Both the position numbers and the translations under genes were made by a program. This document shows positions 6,632-14,323 of a stretch of DNA of 49,944 nucleotides, one piece after another; the first letter of the stretch is position 1, and every line of letters begins with the position of its first letter. The notes under the pieces were generated by a model, which had not been told where the DNA came from, made no database searches, and worked only from the letters and a program-made list of their open reading frames with translations. The stretch is from positions 1-49,944 of IMG/VR virus record IMGVR_UViG_3300024346_000104, one strand, 5' to 3'. The stretch is from a virus.

Positions 6632-6742
6632 CACCTTAATACCAATTCAGGTTCGTGAACAAGGGAGGCCTGTTCTTCTAGTGCAAGAAAAAAATCACGT
6701 TAAATCTCCCCATGCTAGGTGGCAGTGGTGACCTAGCAAAAT
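6632..6742 (+). ncRNA. Unassigned, possibly structured RNA segment in the tRNA cluster
   Basis: About 110 bases between tRNA-Ser and tRNA-Gln with no open frame. It holds a perfect 8-base-pair hairpin, TGCTAGGT (6713-6720) with ACCTAGCA (6731-6738), and possible pairings GAACA/TGTTC near 6656-6677 and GGGAG/CTCCC near 6663-6710. It does not fold as a tRNA by eye. T4 has two stable RNAs (C and D) in its tRNA cluster, so a comparable RNA is possible. Confidence 0.35.
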
Positions 6743-6813
6743 TACCTCCTCGTCTAATGGCAGGACAACTGGTTTTGGTCCAGTGAATCGAGGTTCAAAT
6801 CCTTGGGAGGTAA
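6743..6813 (+). tRNA. tRNA-Gln (anticodon TTG)
   Basis: Acceptor TACCTCC/GGAGGTA with the weak U1-A72 pair typical of tRNA-Gln. Anticodon arm ACTGG-TTTTGGT-CCAGT, T-arm CGAGG-TTCAAAT-CCTTG. Confidence 0.9.
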
Positions 6814-6824
6814 CTAAAATTTAG

Positions 6825-6856
6825 TTTGGTTTATTAAAATAAAATTATTATATTAA
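6825..6856 (+). promoter_or_regulatory. Promoter P9, apparently leaderless (TTTG-N20-TATATTAA-CGTT-ATG)
   Basis: TTTG at 6825-6828, a 20-base spacer, TATATTAA at 6849-6856 and ATG at 6861, four bases after the -7 box, as in P8. Confidence 0.65.
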
Positions 6857-6860
6857 CGTT

Positions 6861-7295
6861 ATGAATTTGACAAAAGCACTTAAACACAAGAAGAAACTTG
6901 TAAAGCAATCCGATGAATTTTTTTCTCGTTTTTCCAATTATAACTCTTCCGAGGTTGGAACAACCCCATCTTACAATCCACAAGATATGTTTGAAGGATG
7001 GTTAAAAACAACTAATGAATTGGTTAGTTTAAAAGGGAAAATCCATAAAGCAAATGGACCGATTGCTGAGAAGATTTTTCGATTAGGGGAGGTAAAAAAC
7101 TTAATTACTCGTTTGCGTGGAGTTGATACTAAAGAAGGAAAAGTTCGTAACCGCTATTCGGGTAATGAGGAATATGTTATGTATGCATCATATGTAAATT
7201 TACTCCAAAAAGATCTTCTAATTAAAAATTATGAAGAAGAGTTAGAACAACTCCAAGAAGAAATTGAAGCGTTTAACGCTATCACAAAGATATAA
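6861..7295 (+). CDS. DIP1984-like (DUF6847-type) coiled-coil protein
   Basis: 144 residues, probably from a leaderless message at P9. The helical layout resembles the DIP1984 family: an N-terminal basic helix (MNLTKALKHKKKLVKQ), a central segment KIHKANGPIAEKIF, LITRLRGVDTKEG and a C-terminal coiled coil (EEELEQLQEEIEAF). Family members are found in bacteria and phages, and their function is not clear to me. It lies within the tRNA cluster, followed by the second unexplained RNA segment. Confidence 0.6.
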   Translation: MNLTKALKHKKKLVKQSDEFFSRFSNYNSSEVGTTPSYNPQDMFEGWLKTTNELVSLKGKIHKANGPIAEKIFRLGEVKNLITRLRGVDTKEGKVRNRYSGNEEYVMYASYVNLLQKDLLIKNYEEELEQLQEEIEAFNAITKI

Positions 7296-7509
7296 TCAAA
7301 CCGAGAGTGAAGTTAAATTAGTAGCACCTAAAAATATCTTCGGATTTTTTAGGACTTATCGGGAATAACCTTCCCCTTACAGAAACATGATGCTAGGATT
7401 TAGATGTTGATCTTGCGCCTTAAGACTTAAATTTGAAACTTCAAATAGGTAAAACTCAAATCTCAAGACTCTTTAGCGAAACTTTAATTTCCTCTCTTTT
7501 GATTTTAAT
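7296..7509 (+). ncRNA. Unassigned, possibly structured RNA region between DIP1984-like gene and tRNA-Glu
   Basis: 214 bases without a usable open frame. Several hairpins are visible. CCTAAAAATATC-TTCG-GATTTTTTAGG (7327-7353) is capped by a UUCG tetraloop. GGGAA-TAACC-TTCCC lies at 7361-7375, and ATTTGAA/TTCAAAT at 7431-7446. ATGCTAGG occurs here and in the 6632-6742 segment. It may be a non-coding RNA or a long processed tRNA leader. Confidence 0.35.
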
Positions 7510-7581
7510 GCTCGGTTCGTCTATCGGTTAGGACCTCAGGTTTTCATCCTGGTAAGAGGGGTTCGACTCCCCTACCGAGTA
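7510..7581 (+). tRNA. tRNA-Glu (anticodon TTC)
   Basis: Acceptor GCTCGGT/ACCGAGT, anticodon loop TTTTCAT in the stem CAGG/CCTG, T-arm AGGGG-TTCGACT-CCCCT. CCA is not encoded. Confidence 0.92.
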
Positions 7582-7628
7582 CAAAATCTGTTTAGAACTT
7601 TTTCATATGTATAATAAAATTAATTATT

Positions 7629-7802
7629 ATGAAAAATGTAACTAAAGAACAATTTTTAGGAATTCTTAGACACACCTTAACTTTCTTAGGTGGGATTTTA
7701 CTTACACAAGGTATTATAGATGTATCACTTTTAGGTGAAGCTTCAGGAGCTATTATAACATTAGCTGGTGTTGTTTGGTCTATAGTAAGTAAAAAACAAT
7801 GA
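7629..7802 (+). CDS. Putative holin, 57 residues (Pam3 gp28-like)
   Basis: The product starts MKNVTKEQFLGILRHTLTFLGG and has two hydrophobic stretches (about 14-31 and 39-52), then a basic end SIVSKKQ. The layout matches the small two-helix holin family typified by Pam3 gp28, which would open the inner membrane for the endolysin. It lies two genes before the amidase and overlaps the next small membrane gene by four bases (ATGA). Holin activity is inferred from size, topology and position. Confidence 0.72.
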   Translation: MKNVTKEQFLGILRHTLTFLGGILLTQGIIDVSLLGEASGAIITLAGVVWSIVSKKQ

Positions 7803-8023
7803 AAGATTTCTTCAAAACAATGTTTTCCAATGAACAAGGTACCTCGCATAAACGTGTGCTTGGTACCCTTGGTTTTATTTCCTTAATAGTATTTTTATTT
7901 ACGTGTGGAGAAGCTCATAAATCAGTAGCCGTGTCTGCTGTAGAATATTTAACTATAGCTACTGTATTTGGTACTGTATTGGAAAAATTTGCTCCCAAAC
8001 CACCAACAAATCCCGAAGTATAA
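7799..8023 (+). CDS. Second small membrane protein, holin or antiholin candidate
   Basis: 74 residues with two predicted membrane segments (GTLGFISLIVFLFTCG, and VEYLTIATVFGTVLEKF as a weaker one) after a charged N-terminus containing SNEQGTSHKRVL. It overlaps the first holin-like gene (ATGA) and the endolysin (TAATG), so the three are translationally linked. It may act as a second holin, a regulator of the first, or a membrane partner for lysis. No motif separates these. Confidence 0.65.
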   Translation: MKDFFKTMFSNEQGTSHKRVLGTLGFISLIVFLFTCGEAHKSVAVSAVEYLTIATVFGTVLEKFAPKPPTNPEV

Positions 8024-8685
8024 TGATACAAGCACCAAAAACCACCCAGGTTACTTTTCCTTTAGAACAATATTATCAAGATCAATTTCCTAAAAAACAA
8101 ATTTACTTACATCACACGGCAGGTAATGCTGATGCTAAGAATGTTTTCTTTGGTTGGCAGAGTGATCCAGGAAGAATAGGAACTTGTGTATCAATTTCCG
8201 GTAAAGGAAAAAACACAATTGATGGTGAAATAGTACAAGGTTATTCATCTAAGTTTTGGGCTTATCATTTAGGTGTTAAAACTAAGTTTTTCCAAGCAAT
8301 TAAATTACCTTATAAAGAATTAGATAAACATTCTATTGGTGTTGAAATTTGTAATTGGGGTCAATTAACTTTAAAAGATGATAAGTTTTATAACTATGTA
8401 AAACGAGAAGTATCTAAAGATGAAGTTTGTGAATTAAGTACTCCATTTAGAGGTTACAAATATTATCATAACTATACTGATGCTCAAATAGAATCTACAA
8501 AACAATTATTATTATATTGGGGTGAATTATATAATATTCCTTTAACATATAATCAAGATATTTTTGATTTAACTCCTCGAGCATATAAGGGGGAAGCAGG
8601 AGTATTTACACATTGTTCAGTTAGACCTGATAAAGTAGATATATATCCTCATCCAAAAATGATTGAGATGTTAAAATCACTCTAG
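8023..8685 (+). CDS. Endolysin: N-acetylmuramoyl-L-alanine amidase (Amidase_2/PGRP fold)
   Basis: 220 residues. The zinc-amidase signature is present: the first ligand in YLHHTAG (about 28-34), the AYHLGVK strand (about 84-90), SIGVEICNWG (about 105-114), and the second ligand region THCSVRPDKVDIYP (about 196-209). The enzyme would cut the amide between muramic acid and the peptide to open the wall at lysis. There is no signal peptide, so export needs the holins encoded just upstream. No separate cell-wall-binding domain is visible. Confidence 0.88.
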   Translation: MIQAPKTTQVTFPLEQYYQDQFPKKQIYLHHTAGNADAKNVFFGWQSDPGRIGTCVSISGKGKNTIDGEIVQGYSSKFWAYHLGVKTKFFQAIKLPYKELDKHSIGVEICNWGQLTLKDDKFYNYVKREVSKDEVCELSTPFRGYKYYHNYTDAQIESTKQLLLYWGELYNIPLTYNQDIFDLTPRAYKGEAGVFTHCSVRPDKVDIYPHPKMIEMLKSL

Positions 8686-8691
8686 TTGTAT

Positions 8692-8701
8692 ATATTTATA
8701 A
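8692..8701 (+). promoter_or_regulatory. ATATTTATAA motif (candidate late promoter)
   Basis: Exact motif just after the endolysin stop. A further 70 bases follow before the next gene, including an inverted repeat TAGCGCAT/ATGCGCTA near 8713-8752. Confidence 0.4.
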
Positions 8702-8781
8702 TCAACAAATTAGCGCATTATTCCGTGATTTCAAATTGATCGTTTAATATATGCGCTATATAAACGTTATATACAATATTT

Positions 8782-9225
8782 ATGCGTGTGGATGTAAATA
8801 AAATATTTAGATTATTCAATGGGGAGGACTTCAATTCACTTCCTGAAAAATCTCAAGTAGTAGAAGCTGCTATTGATTTTAAGGAACATCCTTTATTTTG
8901 GGTAGGTATGTTTAAAAAACTCATCCAAAATCATAAAGTTTATAATCGTTCTATGATAAATTTCTTTTCCAAAATGGATCAGGAATTAGATTTATATGAT
9001 GTTGAAGATGCTGGAGAATTTATAGTGTATAATAGAGCTTGGTTTTGGATAAGTAAAATCGATATTACCGATACTAAACATCAAGATTCAATAATTCAGT
9101 ACACAGATAATTTGCTTCTTACCTATCTAAAATTTACTATTTCCTATTTCCAGGAAATTGAAGAATATGAAAAATGTGCGCATTTAAAGAAAATTCAAGA
9201 TATTGTTGAGAAGTCTTTAACCTAA
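8782..9225 (+). CDS. Unknown helical protein with UVR-like C-terminal motif
   Basis: 147 residues, mainly helical. The C-terminal segment YFQEIEEYEKCAHLKKIQDI fits the UVR motif (E-x-Y-E-x-A-A-x-x-R-D) by which UvrB and UvrC, and some chaperone adaptors, bind partners. The rest is unrecognised (VYNRSMINFFSKMDQELDLYD, YNRAWFWISKIDI). It may be an adaptor protein. The gene is separated from the endolysin by 96 bases containing the ATATTTATAA motif and an inverted repeat. Confidence 0.55.
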   Translation: MRVDVNKIFRLFNGEDFNSLPEKSQVVEAAIDFKEHPLFWVGMFKKLIQNHKVYNRSMINFFSKMDQELDLYDVEDAGEFIVYNRAWFWISKIDITDTKHQDSIIQYTDNLLLTYLKFTISYFQEIEEYEKCAHLKKIQDIVEKSLT

Positions 9226-9226
9226 G

Positions 9227-9258
9227 CTTGGAGGCCCAAATTTATATCATTATATTTG
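9227..9258 (+). promoter_or_regulatory. Host-type promoter P10 (CTTG-N20-TATATTTG)
   Basis: CTTG at 9227-9230, a 20-base spacer and TATATTTG at 9251-9258, the closest match to the TAnnTTTG consensus in the window. It overlaps a TTG at 9256 and so argues against that TTG as a start. Confidence 0.75.
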
Positions 9259-9291
9259 AGATACGAGGAAAAAAGAAAAATAAAGAATGTT

Positions 9292-9489
9292 ATGAAAAAT
9301 AGAGAGATTATAATGAGACGGTTAGAAAAAGCCGAGGGTGAAGTGGGTAAACTCCACATGATGTTAAATCGAGGTGGTTCTAGAGAACAAGCTGAAGAGA
9401 TATTAGTTACCCTTAGAGAATCAATTGACGATGCTAAAGCATTTGTCCAACAAGAACCCTTAAGTCCTGGGGAAATTAATCCATTTTAA
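9292..9489 (+). CDS. Small coiled-coil protein of unknown function, 65 residues
   Basis: The start at 9292 (ATG in a GAATGTTATG context) is preferred over an in-frame TTG at 9256, which lies inside the -7 box of P10. The product is a charged helix (REIIMRRLEKAEGEVGKLHMML, then REQAEEILVTLRESIDDA) with a Pro-rich tail ending LSPGEINPF. It is probably a coiled coil. The function is unknown. The HD hydrolase gene starts three bases after its stop. Confidence 0.6.
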   Translation: MKNREIIMRRLEKAEGEVGKLHMMLNRGGSREQAEEILVTLRESIDDAKAFVQQEPLSPGEINPF

Positions 9490-9492
9490 GAT

Positions 9493-10278
9493 ATGCAATT
9501 TACAGCAGAACAAATTCAACAGAATTGGTTGGATTTTATGGGTTTTATTGATGACCATATTTCCGAACCACGTAAAACTAAATTAAAAGAATTTTACGAA
9601 ACATATGAGGATCGTATTGTATTAATGCCTGCGGCTCATAAAAAAGAATATCACAATGCGTTTCCTGGAGGGTATATAGAACATGTTAATCGTGTTGTAA
9701 CTTGTGCTCTTCATCTCCATAAATTATGGGGTGATATGGGAGCTGATTTAGATACATTTACTAAAGAGGAATTAGTATTTTCGGTATTAAATCATGACCT
9801 GGGTAAAATGGGTTCTGAAGAGGAAGATTCATATGTTCCTCAAACTGATAATTGGAGACGAGAAAAACTAGGTGAAGACTATATGTTTAATACTAAGGTT
9901 CCATTTGCTTCTGTCCCCGATCGTGGTTTATACCTACTCCAGGCACATGATGTTAAATATACCTTTAATGAAATGGTAGCAATCCAAACCCATGATGGTT
10001 TATATGATGATGCTAATAAGAAGTATTTGATGGGTTATTTAACCGAACAAAAACCTAGAACAGCTCTTCCATATATTGTCCACCAGGCCGATTTAATGGC
10101 TGCACGTATTGAATTTGAACGTGAGTGGTTACCTAAATTAAACGGTAGCGTGGATGAGCCAAAGAAAAAATTTATATTGGAGTCAAATAAAAAATACCCC
10201 TCTAAAACAGGAGCTCAAACAAAAGCATTGGGTTCATTAAAAAATGTGGGTCTTAAAAACTTATTAGACAACTTATGA
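9493..10278 (+). CDS. HD-domain phosphohydrolase
   Basis: 261 residues. The metal-binding HD signature is present: YHNAFPGGYIEHVNRV (about 53-68) supplies the first His, VLNHDLGKMG (about 97-106) the HD pair, and HDGLYDD and HQADLMAAR follow with the later His and Asp. The PGGYIEH form resembles the YhaM-like branch, which acts on nucleic acid ends, but nucleotide phosphohydrolase activity is equally possible. It is co-transcribed from P10 with the preceding small gene and overlaps the next by four bases. Confidence 0.78.
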   Translation: MQFTAEQIQQNWLDFMGFIDDHISEPRKTKLKEFYETYEDRIVLMPAAHKKEYHNAFPGGYIEHVNRVVTCALHLHKLWGDMGADLDTFTKEELVFSVLNHDLGKMGSEEEDSYVPQTDNWRREKLGEDYMFNTKVPFASVPDRGLYLLQAHDVKYTFNEMVAIQTHDGLYDDANKKYLMGYLTEQKPRTALPYIVHQADLMAARIEFEREWLPKLNGSVDEPKKKFILESNKKYPSKTGAQTKALGSLKNVGLKNLLDNL

Positions 10279-10553
10279 TTTTAACAATTATTATTCTTTC
10301 AATATTGGTCGTGACTCTAGGATTCACGACCTTTAATCTTCTTAAGAAAAACGAAAAACAAGAAGATATCCTTTCAGGTTATATGACTTACCTAAATAAA
10401 ATCTCAGATACCATTGAATTATCAGAAAAGAAAATGATGGAAGTAGATGCAAATGGTAGTTTTAAATCGGATGATGAAGTAGGATTTTTCTTTGAACAAA
10501 TTAAAACAATTCAAATAGCATTAAATTCTTTTATTATTAAAAATATTAAATAA
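10275..10553 (+). CDS. Small membrane-anchored protein, 92 residues
   Basis: The first 20 residues (MILTIIILSILVVTLGFTTF) form one membrane helix, followed by a charged cytoplasmic-type region with two helices. No family is recognised. It overlaps the HD hydrolase gene by four bases and shares one base with the late sigma factor gene, so the three are probably expressed together. Confidence 0.6.
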   Translation: MILTIIILSILVVTLGFTTFNLLKKNEKQEDILSGYMTYLNKISDTIELSEKKMMEVDANGSFKSDDEVGFFFEQIKTIQIALNSFIIKNIK

Positions 10554-11263
10554 TGGAAGAAGTAGTAGTAAAAAAGAAGAAAAAGGGTGTCCAATACTTT
10601 ACCCAAGATACAGAAAATGCTATTGTTTTATATAACAATACACCTGATTCTGAGGTAAGAAGTAATATCTATAGAGAACGCATCCATTATGCTTTTTTTA
10701 AACTTACTGAAAACATTATTCATACTTTTAAGTTTTATTATACTGAGGTAGATAATATTGAGGATTTACAACACGAGGTAATTACATTTTTATTATCTAA
10801 AATCCATTTATTCAACCCAGAAAAAGGAGCCAAAGCATATTCTTATTTTGGAACAATTGCTAAACGTTATTTAATTCTTTCAAATCAAAAAAATTATAAA
10901 AAACGTGTTGATACTGCTCCAATTGAAATTTTAGAAGAAGATGAAAGACATTCCTATCGTATTGATGAAAGTTCTTATGATGAACGTTTATCTAATTTTA
11001 TAGATATATACACTGAATATTGTAGTCAAAAAATTTATGAATTATTTCCTAAAGAATACGATGCTCAAATAGCGGATGCAATTTTAGAATTATTTCGTAA
11101 ACGGGAAAATTTAGATATTTTTAATAAAAAAGCACTTTACATTTATATCCGTGAACAAGTTGATGTAAAGACCCCTAAAATTACTAAAATAGCTAACCAG
11201 TTATATAGTATCTTCAAAGAAAATTATATATTTTATTTAGAGAACGGATATACAAATTTTTAG
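10553..11263 (+). CDS. 55: Late transcription sigma factor, T4 gp55-like
   Basis: 236 residues. A sigma-70 region 2-like helix set lies at about 66-108 (IEDLQHEVITFLLSKIHLFNPEKG, AYSYFGTIAKRYLI here written in two parts), the pattern seen in gp55 of T4 and its cyanophage relatives. There is no clear region 4, as expected for a sigma factor that reads only a -10-like element. In T4, gp55 with gp33 and the gp45 clamp directs host polymerase to TATAAATA promoters. The gene sits immediately before the structural block, whose intergenic spaces carry the ATATTTATAA motif. That motif is therefore the likely target, by inference. Confidence 0.75.
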   Translation: MEEVVVKKKKKGVQYFTQDTENAIVLYNNTPDSEVRSNIYRERIHYAFFKLTENIIHTFKFYYTEVDNIEDLQHEVITFLLSKIHLFNPEKGAKAYSYFGTIAKRYLILSNQKNYKKRVDTAPIEILEEDERHSYRIDESSYDERLSNFIDIYTEYCSQKIYELFPKEYDAQIADAILELFRKRENLDIFNKKALYIYIREQVDVKTPKITKIANQLYSIFKENYIFYLENGYTNF

Positions 11264-11268
11264 TTTTA

Positions 11269-11278
11269 ATATTTATAA
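11269..11278 (+). promoter_or_regulatory. ATATTTATAA motif before the tail/baseplate block
   Basis: Exact motif 20 bases before the ATG at 11299, with no TTTG box at the expected -33 distance. It is placed to start the long structural transcript. Confidence 0.55.
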
Positions 11279-11298
11279 TAAACTAATATTGTATATTT

Positions 11299-11634
11299 AT
11301 GTCACAGTTCGATAATGTTGTCTTTGGTAAGAAAAAATTCTCCGATATTTTAGAGGAAATTTATAATAACCAACAGAAAAAAGATAAACAAGTAACAGCT
11401 CTTATTAATGAGCTAAAACCCCTTATTTCAGATATTGGTGATGCTACTTTAATTGTTCCTTTAATTAAGGAATACATGGATATAAGTGTTAAAAATGATG
11501 ATATTTTAATTAAAATGGCTGCGTTAGCACAACGAGCTATGGCAACCACAACATCAGATGGTCAATTAACTATTTCTGATGAGGAAAAAGATCAATTACT
11601 ATCAGCAATGAATGAGTTAAAAGGAGGTAAATAA
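11299..11634 (+). CDS. Small structural-region protein, 111 residues
   Basis: Not identified with certainty. It is a helical protein (FSDILEEIYNNQQKKDKQVTALINEL, broken by LIVPLIKEYMDISVK) ending in an acidic helix and KGGK. As first gene of the baseplate block and overlapping the spike gene (TAATGG), it may be an assembly chaperone or hub component. Proteins of this size precede gp5-like genes in other T4-like phages. Confidence 0.55.
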   Translation: MSQFDNVVFGKKKFSDILEEIYNNQQKKDKQVTALINELKPLISDIGDATLIVPLIKEYMDISVKNDDILIKMAALAQRAMATTTSDGQLTISDEEKDQLLSAMNELKGGK

Positions 11635-12917
11635 TGGCTTTAGTTTATGGTCTTTCAGCTAATGAATCCCAAAACCAGAATTATTTTAATGATTCAACTG
11701 GTTTTTCTATTAAACCAGTTAGGGTACGTTTCACCTTTTTAGATGTTGAGGGAATAAAAATAGATTATCCTAAACTGTTTAAAAAATATGGTGGATATGA
11801 TACTTTAGGAGGTATATTATTTGAGTCTTTTACTAATCCAATTGTTCCTACTAATGAAGTATTTGAAGATAATTTAATTGAATATTTTAACTTTGCTAAA
11901 CCTTTATTTCCAAATATTAGACAAGTTCCTTTATTAAACGAAATAACTTATATAATTTCTTTACCCTCTATATCAACTCAAAACCCCAGAGATGTAGATT
12001 TGAATCAAACAGATTTTTATTATTTTCAACCAATAAATCTTTGGAATACATTACACCAAAATGCTCTCCCGGATCCTCTTGCAGAATGGTATTTACAAAC
12101 AGATTCTTCCCCTAAAAATGCATCTTATCAACGAGTGCAAGCAGGTGCTACTATTAATTCAGATACACCAACCCCCGATATTAATTTAGGAAATACTTTT
12201 GTTGAAAGAAGTAATATTAAATATTTAAAACCATTTGAAGGAGATATAATCTATGAAGGTAGATGGGGTCATAGCATTAGATTTGGTTCAACAGTAAAAA
12301 ATCAAAATCCATGGTCTAATATAGGTGAAAATGGTGATCCTATTTTAATTTTAAGAAATGGCCAAGCCCCAACAAATACAGACGCTTGGATTCCAACAAT
12401 AGAAGAAATCAATAAAGATTCAGGTTCTATGTATTTTGGAAGTACTCAACAACTTCCATTAGAGGCCGCATCATCCGATTATTCAAGTTATCAGAATAAC
12501 CCCCCAACTATTCCTAATCAATATAGTGGTAGTCAAATAATAGTAACCTCAGGCCGATTAGTATTTAATAGTTCAACAGATCATATCCTTTTAAGTTCTA
12601 ATAAATCAGTAAATTTAAATGCTCAAGAAAGTGTTAATGTTGATACTGATACTATGGTGATTCAAACCAATAAATTATATTTAGGAGATAAAAATGCTGA
12701 TGAACCTTTACTTTTAGGTAATCAAACAGTTGATTTATTAAATCAATTAATTGAAGCTCTTAAAGTATTTATGACAACATGTGAAACTTTAGTAGGAACA
12801 CCTGCTGGTGTACCTTTAGCTCCTTTAAATGCTATTTCTATTAGTGTTAATAAAACTTTAGATTTAGTGCAAAAAGATTTAGAAAATATTAAATCTACAG
12901 ATAATTTTACAGTATAA
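11634..12917 (+). CDS. gp5-like baseplate central spike protein
   Basis: 427 residues. The region FEGDIIYEGRWGHSIRFGST (about 202-221) resembles the strand that follows the OB fold in gp5/VgrG-type spikes. The part from about 305 to 360 alternates short strands (LVFNSSTDHILLSSNKSVNLNAQ, then DTDTMVIQTNKLYLGD) as in the triple-stranded beta-helix of the needle. A helical C-terminus follows. No lysozyme domain is seen, unlike T4 gp5. The protein would form the membrane-piercing tip under the tail tube. Its position next to gp25- and gp6-like genes supports this. Confidence 0.65.
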   Translation: MALVYGLSANESQNQNYFNDSTGFSIKPVRVRFTFLDVEGIKIDYPKLFKKYGGYDTLGGILFESFTNPIVPTNEVFEDNLIEYFNFAKPLFPNIRQVPLLNEITYIISLPSISTQNPRDVDLNQTDFYYFQPINLWNTLHQNALPDPLAEWYLQTDSSPKNASYQRVQAGATINSDTPTPDINLGNTFVERSNIKYLKPFEGDIIYEGRWGHSIRFGSTVKNQNPWSNIGENGDPILILRNGQAPTNTDAWIPTIEEINKDSGSMYFGSTQQLPLEAASSDYSSYQNNPPTIPNQYSGSQIIVTSGRLVFNSSTDHILLSSNKSVNLNAQESVNVDTDTMVIQTNKLYLGDKNADEPLLLGNQTVDLLNQLIEALKVFMTTCETLVGTPAGVPLAPLNAISISVNKTLDLVQKDLENIKSTDNFTV

Positions 12918-13957
12918 TGGCTATCGATCTAAATACAGCAAACAATATCCAGAAATCTCGTAGTGGAGATTATGCTTTACCTTTTAAGGATTCCAATAAA
13001 AAGAAAAAAGAAGAACTTAAGGCAGCACGAGCTAAAACTGCTGAACAAAGAGCAAATGCATCTTTAGAGGCAAAATCACGAGTAGATACTTTACAAACCG
13101 AATCCGAAACTGTTACAAATAATACTCCTGAGGATCAAAAAGGAAGTGGTATTAGTAAGTTAAAACCACCTGTTGATGCACAAGTTAAAAAAATAGCAGC
13201 TTTAGTTATTCCTAATTTGCTAACATTAGCTGCTGGGTATATTGGTAATAATGTAGATTTATGTCCTCCTGAAGCAGTTACTAAAAGTACTTTAGAAACT
13301 TTAAATAATATAGTTAAATTTATTAACTCATCCGCTGAAACAACAAATAAAATAGCACTAACAGCAACTACAGTATCTACTATAGCTTCTACAATTCAAC
13401 AAATATCTACTGGACTTTCAACTGCTATTCCTGTTATATCTACAGCTGCAAAAACAATACCAGTAATACCTGGAGTTGTAGTATCTGCTTTAGATGATTT
13501 AGATTATTTTAATAATTTGTTATTATATAAAAAAGATGGAACCGCTAAACTCCCACCAATAATTGGTGGAGTAAATGCAATTACTCTTTCAATTGCAATG
13601 TTTTCATTGAATTTAAAAAGTGCAGCCTCTATTGTTGAAGCCATTTCTTTAAAGTTGCAAAAATGTTTACCTTCGTATGATCAAAACAAAATAGAACAAT
13701 TATCTGAGGTTTCTAAACAATATGTTAATTACGGAGTTGATAATTATAATAATTTTGATAGAAGTACTTATAAAGGTTTTATTATTAAAATAGAAACGGT
13801 TCCTTATACCCCAACAGTAAATAGAACAAAAGCAGTTGGATACAATTCTCAAGGAATACCTTTAATCCAATCAGAATTATCATTTACTTCTAATTCACAA
13901 ACCCTAGTCTCAGAACTTAAACTAATAATTGACAGAGATAATTTAAAAGCTTATTAA
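12917..13957 (+). CDS. Virion structural protein, hub/tail-associated, 346 residues
   Basis: The function is not recognised. The N-terminal 80 residues are charged and helical (NKKKKEELKAARAKTAEQRA). The middle is an Ala/Thr/Ile-rich hydrophobic region (about 90-250, e.g. ALVIPNLLTLAAGYIG, TTVSTIASTIQQISTG) that could cross a membrane or form a helical bundle. The end is a compact beta domain (YKGFIIKIETVPYTP, then LSFTSNSQTLVSELKLIIDRDNL). The hydrophobic middle would suit a protein delivered into the host envelope with the tail tip. It shares one base with the spike gene. Confidence 0.55.
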   Translation: MAIDLNTANNIQKSRSGDYALPFKDSNKKKKEELKAARAKTAEQRANASLEAKSRVDTLQTESETVTNNTPEDQKGSGISKLKPPVDAQVKKIAALVIPNLLTLAAGYIGNNVDLCPPEAVTKSTLETLNNIVKFINSSAETTNKIALTATTVSTIASTIQQISTGLSTAIPVISTAAKTIPVIPGVVVSALDDLDYFNNLLLYKKDGTAKLPPIIGGVNAITLSIAMFSLNLKSAASIVEAISLKLQKCLPSYDQNKIEQLSEVSKQYVNYGVDNYNNFDRSTYKGFIIKIETVPYTPTVNRTKAVGYNSQGIPLIQSELSFTSNSQTLVSELKLIIDRDNLKAY

Positions 13958-13962
13958 TTTTA

Positions 13963-13972
13963 ATATTTATAA
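13963..13972 (+). promoter_or_regulatory. ATATTTATAA motif (candidate late promoter)
   Basis: Exact motif in an 18-base gap; the ATG at 13976 is three bases downstream. Confidence 0.4.
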
Positions 13973-13975
13973 ACA

Positions 13976-14323
13976 ATGAAACCATCAGAATTTAAAAAAA
14001 TTATTAAGGAAGCAATGAAGGAAGCTATTCAAGAAGAATTAAAAGAAATTCTCTTGGAAGCAGTACGTGCTCCTAGAACAGTTGTAAACGAAACCGTAAG
14101 AGATACTTACGCACAACCACACATTGAACAACCTAAAAAATTGAATGCTGTTGAAAGACAAGCAATGTTCGGTAATATTTTAGGTGAAATGCAAAATGGA
14201 GGAGCAGCAACCTCACAATATGCAAATGAATTTAAACCCCAATCCGTAGATACTATTAATGGTGCTTTACCAGCTGGTGAAGTAGGATTAGATATGATTA
14301 TGGGATTAATGAATAAACAATAA
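13976..14323 (+). CDS. Small structural protein with targeting-type N-terminal helix, 115 residues
   Basis: The N-terminus MKPSEFKKIIKEAMKEAIQE has the same K-x-S-E-hydrophobic-K helix found on many proteins in 29938-48658. The rest is low in complexity (AERQAMFGNILGEMQNGG as an approximate centre) with a Gly/Met-rich end (GLDMIMGLMNKQ). It precedes gp25 directly and may be a minor virion or assembly protein. No family is recognised. Confidence 0.55.
   Translation: MKPSEFKKIIKEAMKEAIQEELKEILLEAVRAPRTVVNETVRDTYAQPHIEQPKKLNAVERQAMFGNILGEMQNGGAATSQYANEFKPQSVDTINGALPAGEVGLDMIMGLMNKQ

Noticed and set aside
7296-7509. Group I intron or tmRNA in the gap before tRNA-Glu
   Set aside because: The flanking tRNA is intact, no intron core pairing or tmRNA tag frame could be recognised.
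9256-9291. TTG start extending the 65-residue gene by 12 residues
   Set aside because: The TTG is part of the -7 box of promoter P10, so it is not transcribed.
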